From Mesodorylaimus sp. YZB2_4 (lineage: Eukaryota; Nematoda; Enoplea; Dorylaimida; Dorylaimidae), in NCBI GenBank assembly GCA_030248295.1, contig JASANH010000032.1:1-64000 (forward strand): 64,000 nucleotides of DNA. The letters run 5' to 3'. A model generated the notes under the pieces. That model was not told where the DNA came from. It saw nothing but the letters and a program-made list of their open reading frames with translations, and did not search any database. The position numbers and the translations under genes are program-made. Shown here one piece after another: positions 44,551 through 55,003 of the stretch. How positions within the stretch are numbered: position 1 is the stretch's first letter; each line of letters starts with the position of its first letter.

Positions 44551-45378
44551 ACCTAGCCTATCTCACGAAATATCGCTCGACATCTATTCAGGTCAGTCTT
44601 TATAGCGTATCTACAAAACATGTCACGTCATTCATCACAAGCTTTATCAAAAAATTAAGCATGAAAGACTCGGTAATCTGAGGAAGAGAACAAAACGCTA
44701 GGCCTACAGAAGTATGTACAGTAAGTATTGCTCACAGTGGCGACGGTGGTGAAATTTTCAAATTTTGCTGGATTTTTTGGGTTTTTCAGCAAAAAACCCC
44801 AAACCATGTCACGTCATTCATCACAAGCTTCATCAATTACCGAACTTACGACCCTGAATTTTTTTTAGCCATGTCTGATCCGCCACCTTCGGCCGCTGTC
44901 CAGATCTACGATATTCTGTTTCATCTGATTGGCATGCAGGTTGTCGGCCTGATAGGACTCGTAAGCAATATTTTCATCCTTTTCACCATCAGCAAGTACA
45001 AGGCATTGCAAACGCCCTGCTTCCTGCTCATCGCCGGAGAATGCGTATGCTCTGTTTTTATCAGCGCTGGGTTTTGTGTATTGGGCGCCGCGGAAGCAGC
45101 ATTGCTAACTGGCGCCATGCCCGAAAATCGTACCAGGATCTACTGCTATCTCGAAAGAAGGTTCATGGCCGCTTGGGGAATTCAAGGCAGTTCCCTGGTG
45201 ACCGCTATGGTGAGCCTGGATCGGCTGATTAGTATTTTGAGCCCGATGAAGTACAGGCGGCTTGGGAAACGCTACGCTTACGCCTGCCTAGCCTTTTGTT
45301 TCATGTACGCAACTGCGGTGACTTTGGGTGGCATGGTGGATAACACGCCTAAAGGATTCGCACCCTCTGATATCATCG
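44551..45378 (+). pseudogene. Recent truncated duplicate of the Srsx-like GPCR
   Basis: From CTAGCCTATCTCACG onwards the sequence is nearly identical to 38,484-39,226, including 5' flank, leader intron and the first 168 codons (ATG at 44,871). Identity stops abruptly after GATATCAT in extracellular loop 2; the frame then runs into unrelated bases and ends at 45,555. TM5-TM7 are missing, so no working receptor is made. The leader intron has extra bases: a 4-base TATG insertion and a fragment of foldback element F1 at about 44,752-44,806, followed by a repeated CATGTCACGTCATTC block. The few coding differences show it is recent. Confidence 0.9.
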
Positions 45379-45560
45379 GCCAAAACGATACCGTCTTGCC
45401 TGACTATCCCAGAGTCGCTTCTATGCGAGCGGTTAGTAATTTCTTTTACCTTTGTTCCAGATGCCCTGATGTAGAATGTTTTCAGATGGAAACCACTGCT
45501 TTGTCAACACCAGCCAAGCCATGTGTGGAAGCCATGTGTGGTAACCAGGAACTTTAAAGG

Positions 45561-45958
45561 AACCAAAATTGTAATATGTTCCGAGGTGCAAAAGAAAGCT
45601 CTGTGCAAAATATTGCGTCTGGCCAAGTGGTCAGCAGTGGCCAGCGTCTAAAGTCCCGAATTTTTGTGTGTAACGAAGCTGAGCGTTAAGAAAAACACGC
45701 AAAGCTCTTTCCAAACTAGATTTTTGGGTTCGAAGTTTCGAGTTTAAGCTTCCAACACTCGGGTTTGGAGTTTTTTGCTGAAAAAACCCAAAAAATTCAG
45801 CAGAATTTGAAAATTTTACTGTACTCTTCGCGCTGACCAGAACTGACCAGTCGGCCAGACGCCTCTAATATTTTGCACAGAGCTTTCTTTTGCGCCCAGG
45901 AACATGTCACAATTTTTGGTTTTCCAAAATTCGACTTGACGGTTGGCGATGTTCCCTT
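45561..45958 (+). mobile_element. Foldback element F1, copy 3
   Basis: The arms are inverted copies: AACCAAAATTGTAATATG at the left, and AACCAAAAATTGTGACATG read in from the right, both continuing into GCAAAAGAAAGCTCTGTGC. The right side extends to GGCGATGTTCCC; the left side is truncated. It lies just after the end of the truncated receptor copy. Confidence 0.75.
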
Positions 45959-46289
45959 GTGAGATTGAATGGTCACATGTTGTGCTTCACGCGCAGCACA
46001 ATTTATAATTTTATACATATCATGGATCATGCATCAAGTTTTCTCAGTGCAGCATGTTTTGTTGTTGTCAATTTTTCTGGTAGTAAGCCTGTTTTCGAAC
46101 CAGGGATCGACTTCCCGGACAATTGTATTGTATTGTATTTTACGACTTCGACTTCGAAGCACAGATCGTGCACTGACAATGGCAGACTGTGCGTTTAACT
46201 GATGACCAAAAAACCTGTGAACAGCTATAGTATGCACTCGGCAAACATGAACTTCGGAAACTTAGGAAATATTAGAGTGAGAGTGATGA

Positions 46290-46545
46290 TCAAGTTGAAT
46301 TACATGAAATTGAGATCTGACATAAACTAGAGGCCGCCACCACCTTTTTTCCTGTCGCTACGATATATCGAATAATTTGATATACTGTATGCAGTTCTTG
46401 ACTGGTAATCGATTGGTCAATTTTGGTTTCAATAACCCCAAATAAATCGTAATTTGACGCCAAAATTTCCGCTCTTGTGTCATCGATTTTCCCTAGCAGA
46501 CTATATACGTTGGTGAAACCAAAGACGAGATTTCTGGCCATAAAC
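46290..46545 (-). pseudogene. LINE endonuclease fragment
   Basis: The minus-strand frame contains N-V-Y-S-L-L-x-K-I-D-D-x-R, then DLFGVIETKIDQSI, then YQIIR. This is the conserved N-terminal pattern of the apurinic-type endonuclease of non-LTR retrotransposons (NxRSLxxKIDE, ITETWLDxSI, GYxIxR), with the usual W of the ETW motif replaced. The frame ends within 330 bases and no reverse transcriptase follows, so it is a truncated dead copy. The clade is not assigned. Confidence 0.6.
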
Positions 46546-46857
46546 GGCAGGAGAATACACGTCAGAGAACACGCAAAAACCAGTTTATAGAGAGCAGGGG
46601 AGAAATGACCGACCAACACGACATGACAGTCAACCAGCCAATACTACTTATTGCTAGCAATGCATCCTCATTTTGTCTGGTTTTTTAATCCATCGAAAGG
46701 TATGGAGGATGATCAGCTCTTCGAGCAGGTCGAAAGAAATTTTTGTTGGTGATGGGGTTTCCATCGTCAGTGTAAAAAGGCGTCTGATATTTCTCAAGGT
46801 GTACACCGCTCAAAATAATATTGATAGTTCATCTTCTGTCCTACTAAAATAAATTTA

Positions 46858-46960
46858 CAGTCGAACCTACCTATTATACGAAGAGTATGTAAACATACGA
46901 GCACAGTACGTATAATTAACTTACGAGTATAATTCGTGGAACAATACGAGCCAGAGCACG
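46858..46960 (+). mobile_element. pogo/Tigger-like transposon end
   Basis: TACAGTCGAACCTACCTATT followed by tandem ACGAG-type words looks like the left end of a TA-inserting pogo/Tigger-class element. No matching right end or transposase was found nearby. A related end is at 20,240-20,327. Confidence 0.4.
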
Positions 46961-48156
46961 AGTGAAGAACGCAATTTCTGCGCTGCTTTTACATTTTAGA
47001 CTCTTCCTTGCCTTTAGGTACTCTAGCGTCACAACTGATCTGTGGGAAACCTTGAGAAAGTTTCTCACTTGCTCGAGAGAGAGTGCCCATGGTCCTGAAA
47101 GCTAGACAGGAATGATTCAAACTAGCAGGCGCCGACTTTTGATTGACGATCCAACGAGTAGACAGCTGCTAAAAGGAGAGGTTTCATGGATGGTAGACGC
47201 TGAATTGTTACTTTCTTGTTCCATTCCCCTTCCCTTTCTTTGTCTTGTCTTGTTCTCTTCCTAGGGTTTCTCGCAACTCTTCTTGCGTAGCCTTATCGTC
47301 TCGCGCCCTTGCAGCTCCTGCTTTTATTTCAGTCTCAGCTTCGTTGAGTCTGATTGATCCAGTGAGGCATCCTCATCTCGCTGGCCTTCATTGCCTTCCG
47401 AATACATTCAACTAGACTCACCCTTCTGACAGATGATTGCTGATATTTTGGCAATAAAGCCTATGGCGATCACGTTATCACGAAAACTGGCGTGATGGAG
47501 CGGTCAAGTGTCACGCACTGTGCTTAGATATTTATCCGCACAGTATACGCAAATGCTCACATAGGCTTGATTGGGTGTGTGATCGAACGTTTTTCCAGAA
47601 TTCTCCCACATTCCAGTGGGCTGCATAGAGTACTTACAAAACTGTGGCACTTACGACATAGTGAAAAATAAGAAAACCGTTTACTATAAGGAAGATTTTA
47701 GGGGCAGCGCAAAAGCAATGCGTAAGTAAACTCCTACCCACTCACAATCAGGACACCAAGTTGAAGCTCTGATGCAATAAACCTTGGCTGACGCGGTCAT
47801 GGCATTGTTCTCATCTTTTCGAACTTTTATGGCAATTTGATTTGTTTTTATCACAGCCTATGGCCTTCGCAGCGTTTTAAGCGTGTGTATCTGATAGCAT
47901 TATACAGAATGTCGAACTCGTCTACCTTTTCAACCTAATTTAGTTCTAACCCTTTTGATAAGATTTTTAATGCAAATGGAGTTCATAATCGAAGCATTCA
48001 AGCAGAAGACATGCTTATAACACAAATTTCGCTATTTCGAAGAATTAGCCGCTTTTTCCGTTGAAAAGCGCAAAGTTCTTGCTAGAGCCTCATGTGTGAA
48101 ACTTACCAGTATAAAGAACCCATTCTCCGTCTCGTCTTACTACACTACCTGACCAG
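46961..48156. other. Intergenic region, no gene seen
   Basis: Only short frames without recognisable features. Confidence 0.4.
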
Positions 48157-49145
48157 ATGTAAATCCACAATTTCAACCTGACTCACCCCGCCAATTGGGT
48201 ATTGTCGATCACTACGGGAACCATTGGCAGTGTGGGCATGCCCGGCAATGCTTTCCTCATGTTTCTGATCATGTCCGAGTTCAAAAACCGAAAACCGCAC
48301 GAATGGCTCCTTTTTAGTTTAGCATTTGGAGATTTTATGCTGTGTTTCAATAAAGCTGTTTTTGAAGCTGCTTTCATCATGAATTACGAACGTGTTGAAT
48401 GTAAGTTGGGCGGAGTGATGGACTACATTTTTGGCACTTTATCCTTTTTCACTCCACCCATCGTCGCCTATAATCGCTATTTGTCCCTTTACAATGCCCC
48501 CAAGTACGCCAAGGTGTTCACCAACCGCAATGTGTTCCTGGTCTCTATTGGTGTATTCTTGTTTGGTCTCGTGTGGGTCACCTGGTTCATCGCTGCTGTG
48601 GTCTCGTGTGGGTCACCTGGTTCATCGCTGCTGATAGCTTGGGTCAGGACGACTTGGGGCTTTGTGGAACCCAAATGCGAACTGTTCCATTAGCCACAGT
48701 CATGGGCAGCGTGCTCGTCGGAATTTTCATGGCTTATTTGGCAGTTCTCTACTTTTCGTACAAAGTTGTCATGAAAATAAGAAATCACAAACACGGGGCC
48801 GTATCTCAAAGCAATCTTCAGAGTCGTCTGATCAACGAGGCCCAAGAAATTATCACAGTCATGTTGATTATTTCGGCTGTGCCACTTTTCGCGCAAATGC
48901 CATCAGCTGTTCTGAAAATGTTGGATATTTTCTGCCCGCCCTTCAATCCGTGGTTGGTTCGTGCTCTGGTGGCACCATTTCCATTGACGTCGGCAGTCAA
49001 CGCCTATGTCACCATTTATGTGGTCAAGGAGTATCGGAAAAAGACTTTGAGCTTATTCAGGCGGTCGTGCCAGATTCAGCCCTTGGAAAGTGCTGCGCGT
49101 GAACCTGTCGCTGCAGGCACAAGAGTTGTGGCCAGTGCGCAGTGA
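48157..49145 (+). pseudogene. Broken class A GPCR, copy 1 of an inverted pair
   Basis: Seven-helix receptor closely related to the copy at 52,830-53,775. The ATG at 48,157 is followed at once by TAA, where the sister copy has TAT (Tyr). Later, 48,566-48,600 is repeated at 48,601-48,635; this 35-base tandem duplication at the end of TM4 shifts the frame. Apart from these lesions the pattern is clear: MPGNAFLMFLIM (TM1), LAFGDFMLC (TM2), VAYNRYLSLYNAPKY at the end of TM3, EIITVMLIISAVPLFAQMP (TM6) and PLTSAVNAYVTIYVV (TM7). The NRY replaces DRY. An assembly error could mimic the duplication but not the nonsense codon as well. Confidence 0.85.
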
Positions 49146-49284
49146 AGATCTGGCTGGTGACGGAAGGCAGTGATCAAACAAAGTAATGGCAACGTCTTAA
49201 GGAAGAGTATAATCTATCCTTCCGCTAACTGGAAGACCACGCAAAGTTTTTGAATTCCCGCTAGCTCTGGCCAGTTTTTGTGCA

Positions 49285-49445
49285 CTGAAGCGATATAGGG
49301 AATATCAACGTACAGAGTTTGCGCACCTACTGATCGATCAAATCGAAACAGGATGTAAACAAGACTGTTTTCAAAAAGTTTTCTTGCTGCCTCTGATTTG
49401 ATGGATCGGTCGGTGCGCAAATTGCGTTGATATCTACTGTATATC
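49285..49445. repeat. Inverted repeat
   Basis: GAATATCAACG...TTTGCGCACC...GATC.ATCAAATC at the left pairs with GATTTGATGGATCGG...GTGCGCAAATTGCGTTGATATC at the right; arms are about 42 bases. A second short inverted copy (ATATCAACGCAAATTGCG) follows at once. Confidence 0.65.
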
Positions 49446-51740
49446 AACGCAAATTGCGTTGCGTACCACCCACCAGGATGATATTCTGGCCGCAGACAAG
49501 GATGCTGGCTTCGATCGTATACTGTTATCGCTATACCCGCTTATACAAAATAATACCATGTGGTATAATAAAAAATACGTGGCACCGTTTTATACACTTG
49601 TGCTGTAGTCCTGGGCTTATATTATCAGACTTGGACCAGTTAGAAGTTTCAGCGTCCAGCCAGTCCAAGTGAGATGCCATAAAATTCGCATATCTTTGCT
49701 TAGCAGCGCTAGGTAAGAGGGAACAGACATCATGCCGTGAGACAGCTCAGAAAGGGGGGAAGGAGCTTTTTGTCCCCTCTTCAAAACCTTCCAAAACTGA
49801 AGAACTCACATTCAGTCATAAAATGTGTAACAGCCAAAAGGCAATCAAAGATGACACGTGATCAGCCCCAAAAAATAGACAAAGCCAAGTTAAAAATAAA
49901 TAGGTATTGAAAAGACAGTAAATATTATTACAAATCGAGTTTCATGAGCACCCAAAGTTTCCTATGTAAACCTCTTAAATGTACCTCTTTGGCAACATTG
50001 GGTCTCAAAAACCCCAGCATGACAACAGCATGATGATCATGTTTCCTGACGAACTTTTGGCAACGAAACTTGCAAGCAATAGACTCGCAGCCGTGAACTC
50101 TTGGAACATGGACAACACGACACCGATAAGCAGATTCTGCATGTCTGCCTTTTTGTTTGCGGCAAGTGTTACTGCGTGAGACTAAAGGGTTCTGTGGAAG
50201 CTATTGAGTATATTTTAATTCAAGTCGTCTTGGAGAATACACCCGTTTTTATCCCATGAACATATTTCCCGATGGAAGCAACAAAGAAACGAGTACCCCT
50301 AACTTTGCGTGCTGGTAAGACGTGGGAAACAGCAGGTTGTCGCGATCGTGAGAAAACGCTAGCACGCAGACTAAGCAACTTTGTTGGATTGGCTGGTGTG
50401 GGGCATGACGAGAGTTCATAAATCGGGGTAGAGCGTGCGTCTCGATCACCTTCAACTTGAAGTTTAAAATTTCCCACTACGGCGCTAAAAAGCAGTCGTA
50501 CAACGCGCTCCTTCATTGTCTCCTGCGCGGAAATGAACGGACGAAACTATGGCCCCACGGTATCCGTATTGTAGTGATAGTGGAGTGTGGACAAAAGTCG
50601 ACGCAAGGGGCTGGACATTTAGTGTATATTTAGTCAGGGTGACGTCACTTCCGATTTTCAAGGAAAGTCATGTTGCCCTTCCACACGCTGCTCACCGCCC
50701 CTGGTCGGCCTTGCAGCGGGTAGGCGTCTGACTCTCACGCTGGGTGCGCACACGCGGGAGTATCTTTTGGTCAACTGGCTTCATGGTAGCAATTTGTGGC
50801 TGATGATGTGGCTTTGCTTTCAAATTTACTTTCGGGCAAACGTGCTGTATTTATACACTGTACAGCATATAAGTGGGCCGGCCTATTCAGGGTATGCTTG
50901 ACGTTGTATGTTCTTTCGCGCAGTTACTGTATGTCTTTTAAAAGCATTACTGTACATCTTTCAGCCGGTTCATACTTCAGGCGGCCACGTGCCCGCCGCG
51001 CGCGCTAGCACTACATATGCCTACGTGGTTAAGAACTGGCGGGCAGTCGGGCACGATCCCGCTTGGAGGCGGTCACGTGCCCGCCAAGTATAAATCGAAA
51101 TCTCGGTGTTACCGCCAGGCGGTTAAAAACAGTGAGCGACTGCCAGAAAAGTATAAATTGGTTTTTTCGATGCGGGCACGTGATCGCCAAAATCGGTCCG
51201 CGCGGCGCCTGCTGTGAAATGGCGGCCTCATCTGGTTGCGGCAAGGAGTTTCGGTGGAACATTATTGTTTTTTGGTTATAAAACTGGTCAATAGTGATGG
51301 ATATTAGCGCTTTTCGATCGTAGTGTAAGCATGTACAATTAATTTGTACAGTACAATTTTCAGTGAAACACATCTTTTTTGCCGTTCGGACAGATTTTGC
51401 GCTGTGTGAAATTCGGAATCGTAGCCTCCTTGTCGAATTTTGAATTGGAGGTTTATTTGTTTAAATCGTCAAAATATACAATATTCAGGTAAGGATAAGG
51501 TACGACTAACAACTTGTGATTTAAACGCACTGGTAGTTTGCACACTTGCCAGGTCATAATCTCACGCCACTTTGCTTTCGCATCGCTGATGATTAGGCTA
51601 CCGTAAAGGTTACTTCTACGAGAATGTTACTAGCTTCTAGCACTAGCGCATCGCACCTACTGCTCACTGGCTCTGCTTGTTATCGACTAGTAAAGTAGTT
51701 TTCTCTACTGGGGTCTTTAACATAACACAGCTATCTACCC
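49446..51740. other. Intergenic region with CACGTG-bearing inverted repeats
   Basis: No gene recognised. Between 50,980 and 51,197 there are three CACGTG sites, each in a GGCGG.CACGTGCCCGCC-type palindrome, listed separately. Confidence 0.4.
50980..51197. repeat. Three CACGTG palindromes in an inverted-repeat frame
   Basis: GGCGGCCACGTGCCCGCC near 50,980, GGCGGTCACGTGCCCGCC near 51,068 and GCGGGCACGTGATCGCC near 51,175 share a core. The last two face each other around an AGTATAAAT word on both sides. CACGTG is the canonical E-box for bHLH proteins, but the shared flanks suggest a repeat element as the cause. Confidence 0.6.
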
Positions 51741-52192
51741 ATGTTCATGGAATATGTTGGGCAGTCCGAGATGGAGTCAACAGACATTACATTACGATCA
51801 GTTGAAACAGCATCAGATGGACCTCTTCAATTAACTTCACGTGCCACCACAGTATCTCCAACAACTGTTGCTGATCGTCGCTGTTCAGTTGTTTCGTCTA
51901 GGTCATCGAATGCTACAGCAGCGTCATCCGCAACCAAGCCAAAAAACCAAAAGTGCAACCTCTAAATGCTTCTGCGACTCCGGCGCTTTTAGAAGTGCTA
52001 AAGAAAGTGGCGGAAGCTGACGATGATGGCTGCAGTGTTATCGGACAATTCGCAGCCACTGAGCTTCGGACAATGCCTGATAATATTCGCGCTTGGGCAA
52101 CAAAAAAGATGACTGATTTTTTGTATCAAACAAGGACAGCATTATCTGAATGTCAGATGAAGCTTTTTATGAAATTAAAGATGCATCCATGA
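51741..52192 (+). pseudogene. Split ORF with a BESS-like C-terminal segment
   Basis: A Ser/Thr-rich frame from the start region at 51,741 ends at 51,965. A second frame, offset by one base and overlapping near 51,950, continues with a basic KKPKVQPL, then LLEVLKKVAEADDD, an AATELRTMPD block and a helix ending in DFLYQ. The second part resembles the BESS motif that ends MADF-BESS DNA-binding proteins (LFxxxVAxELxxMPxxxRxxAKxxIxxLLYxA). The frame change at an AAAAAACCAAAAG stretch suggests a single-base indel. It may be a recent pseudogene, a domesticated transposon fragment, or a gene with a sequencing error. No MADF domain was found upstream. Confidence 0.4.
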
Positions 52193-52829
52193 CGCTATCG
52201 TCTTATGACGACGATTGATGAGTGATGTTTTGAGTCAGTCATCGCATTTTCTCGACTTGTGCATTACCGCAGGCTCTCACCTGCCCCCACTTGGCGTTCA
52301 CGCCTCCGTCAGAAGCATAAACCTGGCTTTACACCGCTCTTTTGAAGGAGCGTGACGACCTCGGGTTAAAATAATTACACTCATGTACTCATGGCGGGAA
52401 CTCCCTTTAGCGTTTTTTGATTTTCTGATTTCCAGGCGATTTCGTGAACGCCATTCCCGTGCGTTGGAAATAAAATAAGAACGAGGAAGAAATAAAAAAG
52501 TTTGTGTCACACTGTTATGTACGTGCACTATTACAGGTGCCTTCAAGTACTTCATACATTTTAATCGTCCATACATCACAGCCCTATGAAATGATAGTTC
52601 CTTCCTAGGTGTCCCCATGGCCCTACGTCGGTAAAATAAAATATGGCCGATAAATACTGTAAGAAAACAGGCCTTCGCAAGACTACACATAAACCATCAT
52701 TTGTCTCGACTATTGCAGTACATGGTCCGTTGCCTACCTTTCACATTTAATGTATTTCTGCTTCGAAATCCTGCTGCTACATTGAATCTGACATATTTGC
52801 TTACTTGTCCACTTTCGGGCCTATAATTC

Positions 52830-53775
52830 TTAGCCCCCAACATTTCCTACACGCGCACCGCTCTCCACAGGTCCAATCTGGATCGACTTTCGAAAGAACC
52901 CCAATGCCTTTTTCCGATACTCCTTGACCACATAAATGGTGACATAGGCGTTGACTGCCGACGTCAATGGAAATGGTGCCACCAGAATACGAACCAACCA
53001 CGGATTAAAGGGTGGGCAGAAAATATCCAACATTTTCAGGGCAGCTGATGGCATTTGCGCGAAAAGTGGCACAGCCGAAATAATCAACATTACTGTGATG
53101 ATTTCTTGGGCCTCATTGATCAGACGAATCTGAAGACTGCTTTGTGATACAGCCCCGCGTTTCTGATTTCTTATTTTCATGACAACTTTGTACGAAAAGT
53201 AAAGAGCTGCGAAATAAGCCATGAAAAAAGCGACTGCTACAGTGCCCATGATTGCGGCTAATGGGATAGTGCGCATTTGGGCGCCGCAAAGACCCAAGTC
53301 GTCGTGACCCGAGTCATCAGAAGCAATGAACGGAGTGACCCACATGAGACCAAACAAGAAAACACCTGTGCATGCCAGAGAAGCATTGCGGCTAGTGAAC
53401 GCCTTGGCGTACTTTGGGGCATTGTGAAGAGACAAGTAGCGATTATAGGCGACGATGGGTGGAGTGAAAAAGGATAAATTGCCGAAAAGATAATCCATGA
53501 CTCTACCCACTTTACACTTAACGCGTTCGTAATTTATGATGAAAGCTGTTTCAAAAATAGCATTATTGAAACAAAACATGAAATCTCCGAGAGCTAAACC
53601 AAAAAGTAACCATTCGTAGGGTTTTCGTTTTTTCAATTCAGAATTTAATTTAATTCGACAATATCAGAAACATGAGGAAGGCATTGGCGGGCATGCCCAC
53701 GCAGCTGATAGTCCCCTATGTGATCGATAATACCCAATTGGCGGGGTGAGTCAGATTGAAATTATGGATATACAT
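52830..53775 (-). pseudogene. Broken class A GPCR, copy 2 of an inverted pair
   Basis: Paralogue of 48,157-49,145 in opposite orientation. From ATG (53,775) the first codons are intact, then a TAG appears where copy 1 has ACG, and after TM1 a 16-base insertion of AATTAAATTAAATTCT type breaks the frame with further stops (about 53,640-53,660). From LKKRKPYEW onward the frame is open and well conserved through TM2 (LALGDFMFC), TM3 (AYNRYLSLHNAPKY), TM6 and TM7 to a tail ending at 52,830. It could only make a receptor lacking TM1. The lesions differ from copy 1, so the copies died independently after duplication. Confidence 0.85.
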
Positions 53776-54317
53776 CAAGTCAGTTTGGGCTGCAGCGCAG
53801 GCCACAGTTGGTTCTTTTTAGCAGAACACCAATGAGTAAGGTTTTGTTTACAATCGTGGCTTTCTAAGGGTTCGTGGGTGGAGCTACCTAAAAGAGGGCT
53901 GCTTGGAGTGCCACGTAACACATTGTGTTTTCATGGAGCCTGCAAAAAAAAGCGTGGAGTCCGGCAGGCCGATGATTTGCGTCACCAAACTGTACTTTCT
54001 TCTTTGATTGAATATCTATGCTTGAGGGTTAATGGAAAGAATCGAAAATGACCGGGTTTATAGCGCTGGGATGGGTTCGACATTTGCGATGCCGTGAACA
54101 AAGCTTTGTAAAACGAAAAGCATTAGAGACAACAAAGGCAGCAAGAGAATGACAGGAAGCGAACACGCGCTCAAGGTCGTGCTTTTAAAAGTTTTTTCCA
54201 GAAATGGAACTTCTAACGCGGGTGCACCTGTTTCGCGTTACCATTGACGTTGATGGATACTTTTGGAGGTTTCTCGTTCAAACTTATCCGAAAAATAGGG
54301 GACGACATTGTACTAGA

Positions 54318-54515
54318 TGCGAAAAGGAATGACTGACTGATACTGTGCGAGTAACGTGACGACGGGTTTTTCTGATCGATCCGATCTGATCTAACAAATC
54401 CCCATTCCATTCGAGCCATGGCCGGATCGGATGGGGATTTGTTGGATCGGATCGGATCGATAAGAAAAACCCGTCGGTCACGTACAATCTTGAACAATCA
54501 GTCAGTCATTCTTTT
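54318..54515. repeat. Inverted repeat with about 90-base arms
   Basis: The arms run from about 54,318-54,408 and 54,423-54,515, sharing GAATGACTGACTGAT, ACGTGAC.GACGGGTTTTTC and AACAAATCCCCAT on opposite strands, meeting around GCCATGGCC. The right arm is also the start of GGATC transposon copy B, so it looks like a head-to-head partial second copy. Confidence 0.75.
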
Positions 54516-55003
54516 TGCGCACCCAGCACACAGTAAGGTTATTAATCATCATGTGCCATGCAAACAGCCCCCACCCCGGCGTTTACAAACTGATAAAGTA
54601 AAGAAGATCCACGCTGCTCATGAATGACTGTTTCCGTAAAACCAAATATTTTTATAAAAACGGGCTCACTACGTTTTCACTACAACTAATATTTCTGTCG
54701 TCCGACTCCAACTGTATATTTGCAAACTCTGAGTCATCCATGTTTTCTCTGGTCTCAAAAAATTATAAGAAGAAGTTGACTTGTAACTCTAATTATGAGC
54801 AGAAAAAAAGAAGTACTGTATCCATGCAGAATATCGATCTCATCTCATTCATTACACAAGAGTGAGTGGAGAAAAATTGCAATAGTTATTGACTGCCAGC
54901 GGTCGTTGCAAACACCATCGGCTTAGAATGTTGGATCGGATAGTTCAGATCTGATGATCCGATCCGATTTTTCAGATCGGGTCCAATCCAGCCGTGATGG
55001 ATT
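54410..55003 (+). mobile_element. GGATC-rich TIR transposon, copy B
   Basis: Matches copy A (18,885-20,020) without its nested insertion: GCCATGGCCGGATCGGAT at the left, CCAGCCGTGATGG at the right, and interior blocks such as AAGTAAAGAAGATCC, TGTCGTCCGACTCC and GATCTCATCTCATTCATTACAC. It has no coding capacity. It has TACTGTA at 54,814 where copy A reads CA at 19,795. Confidence 0.65.

Noticed and set aside
44871..45557. Functional 228-residue receptor
   Set aside because: Homology stops after TM4, and the last 60 residues are unrelated flanking sequence.
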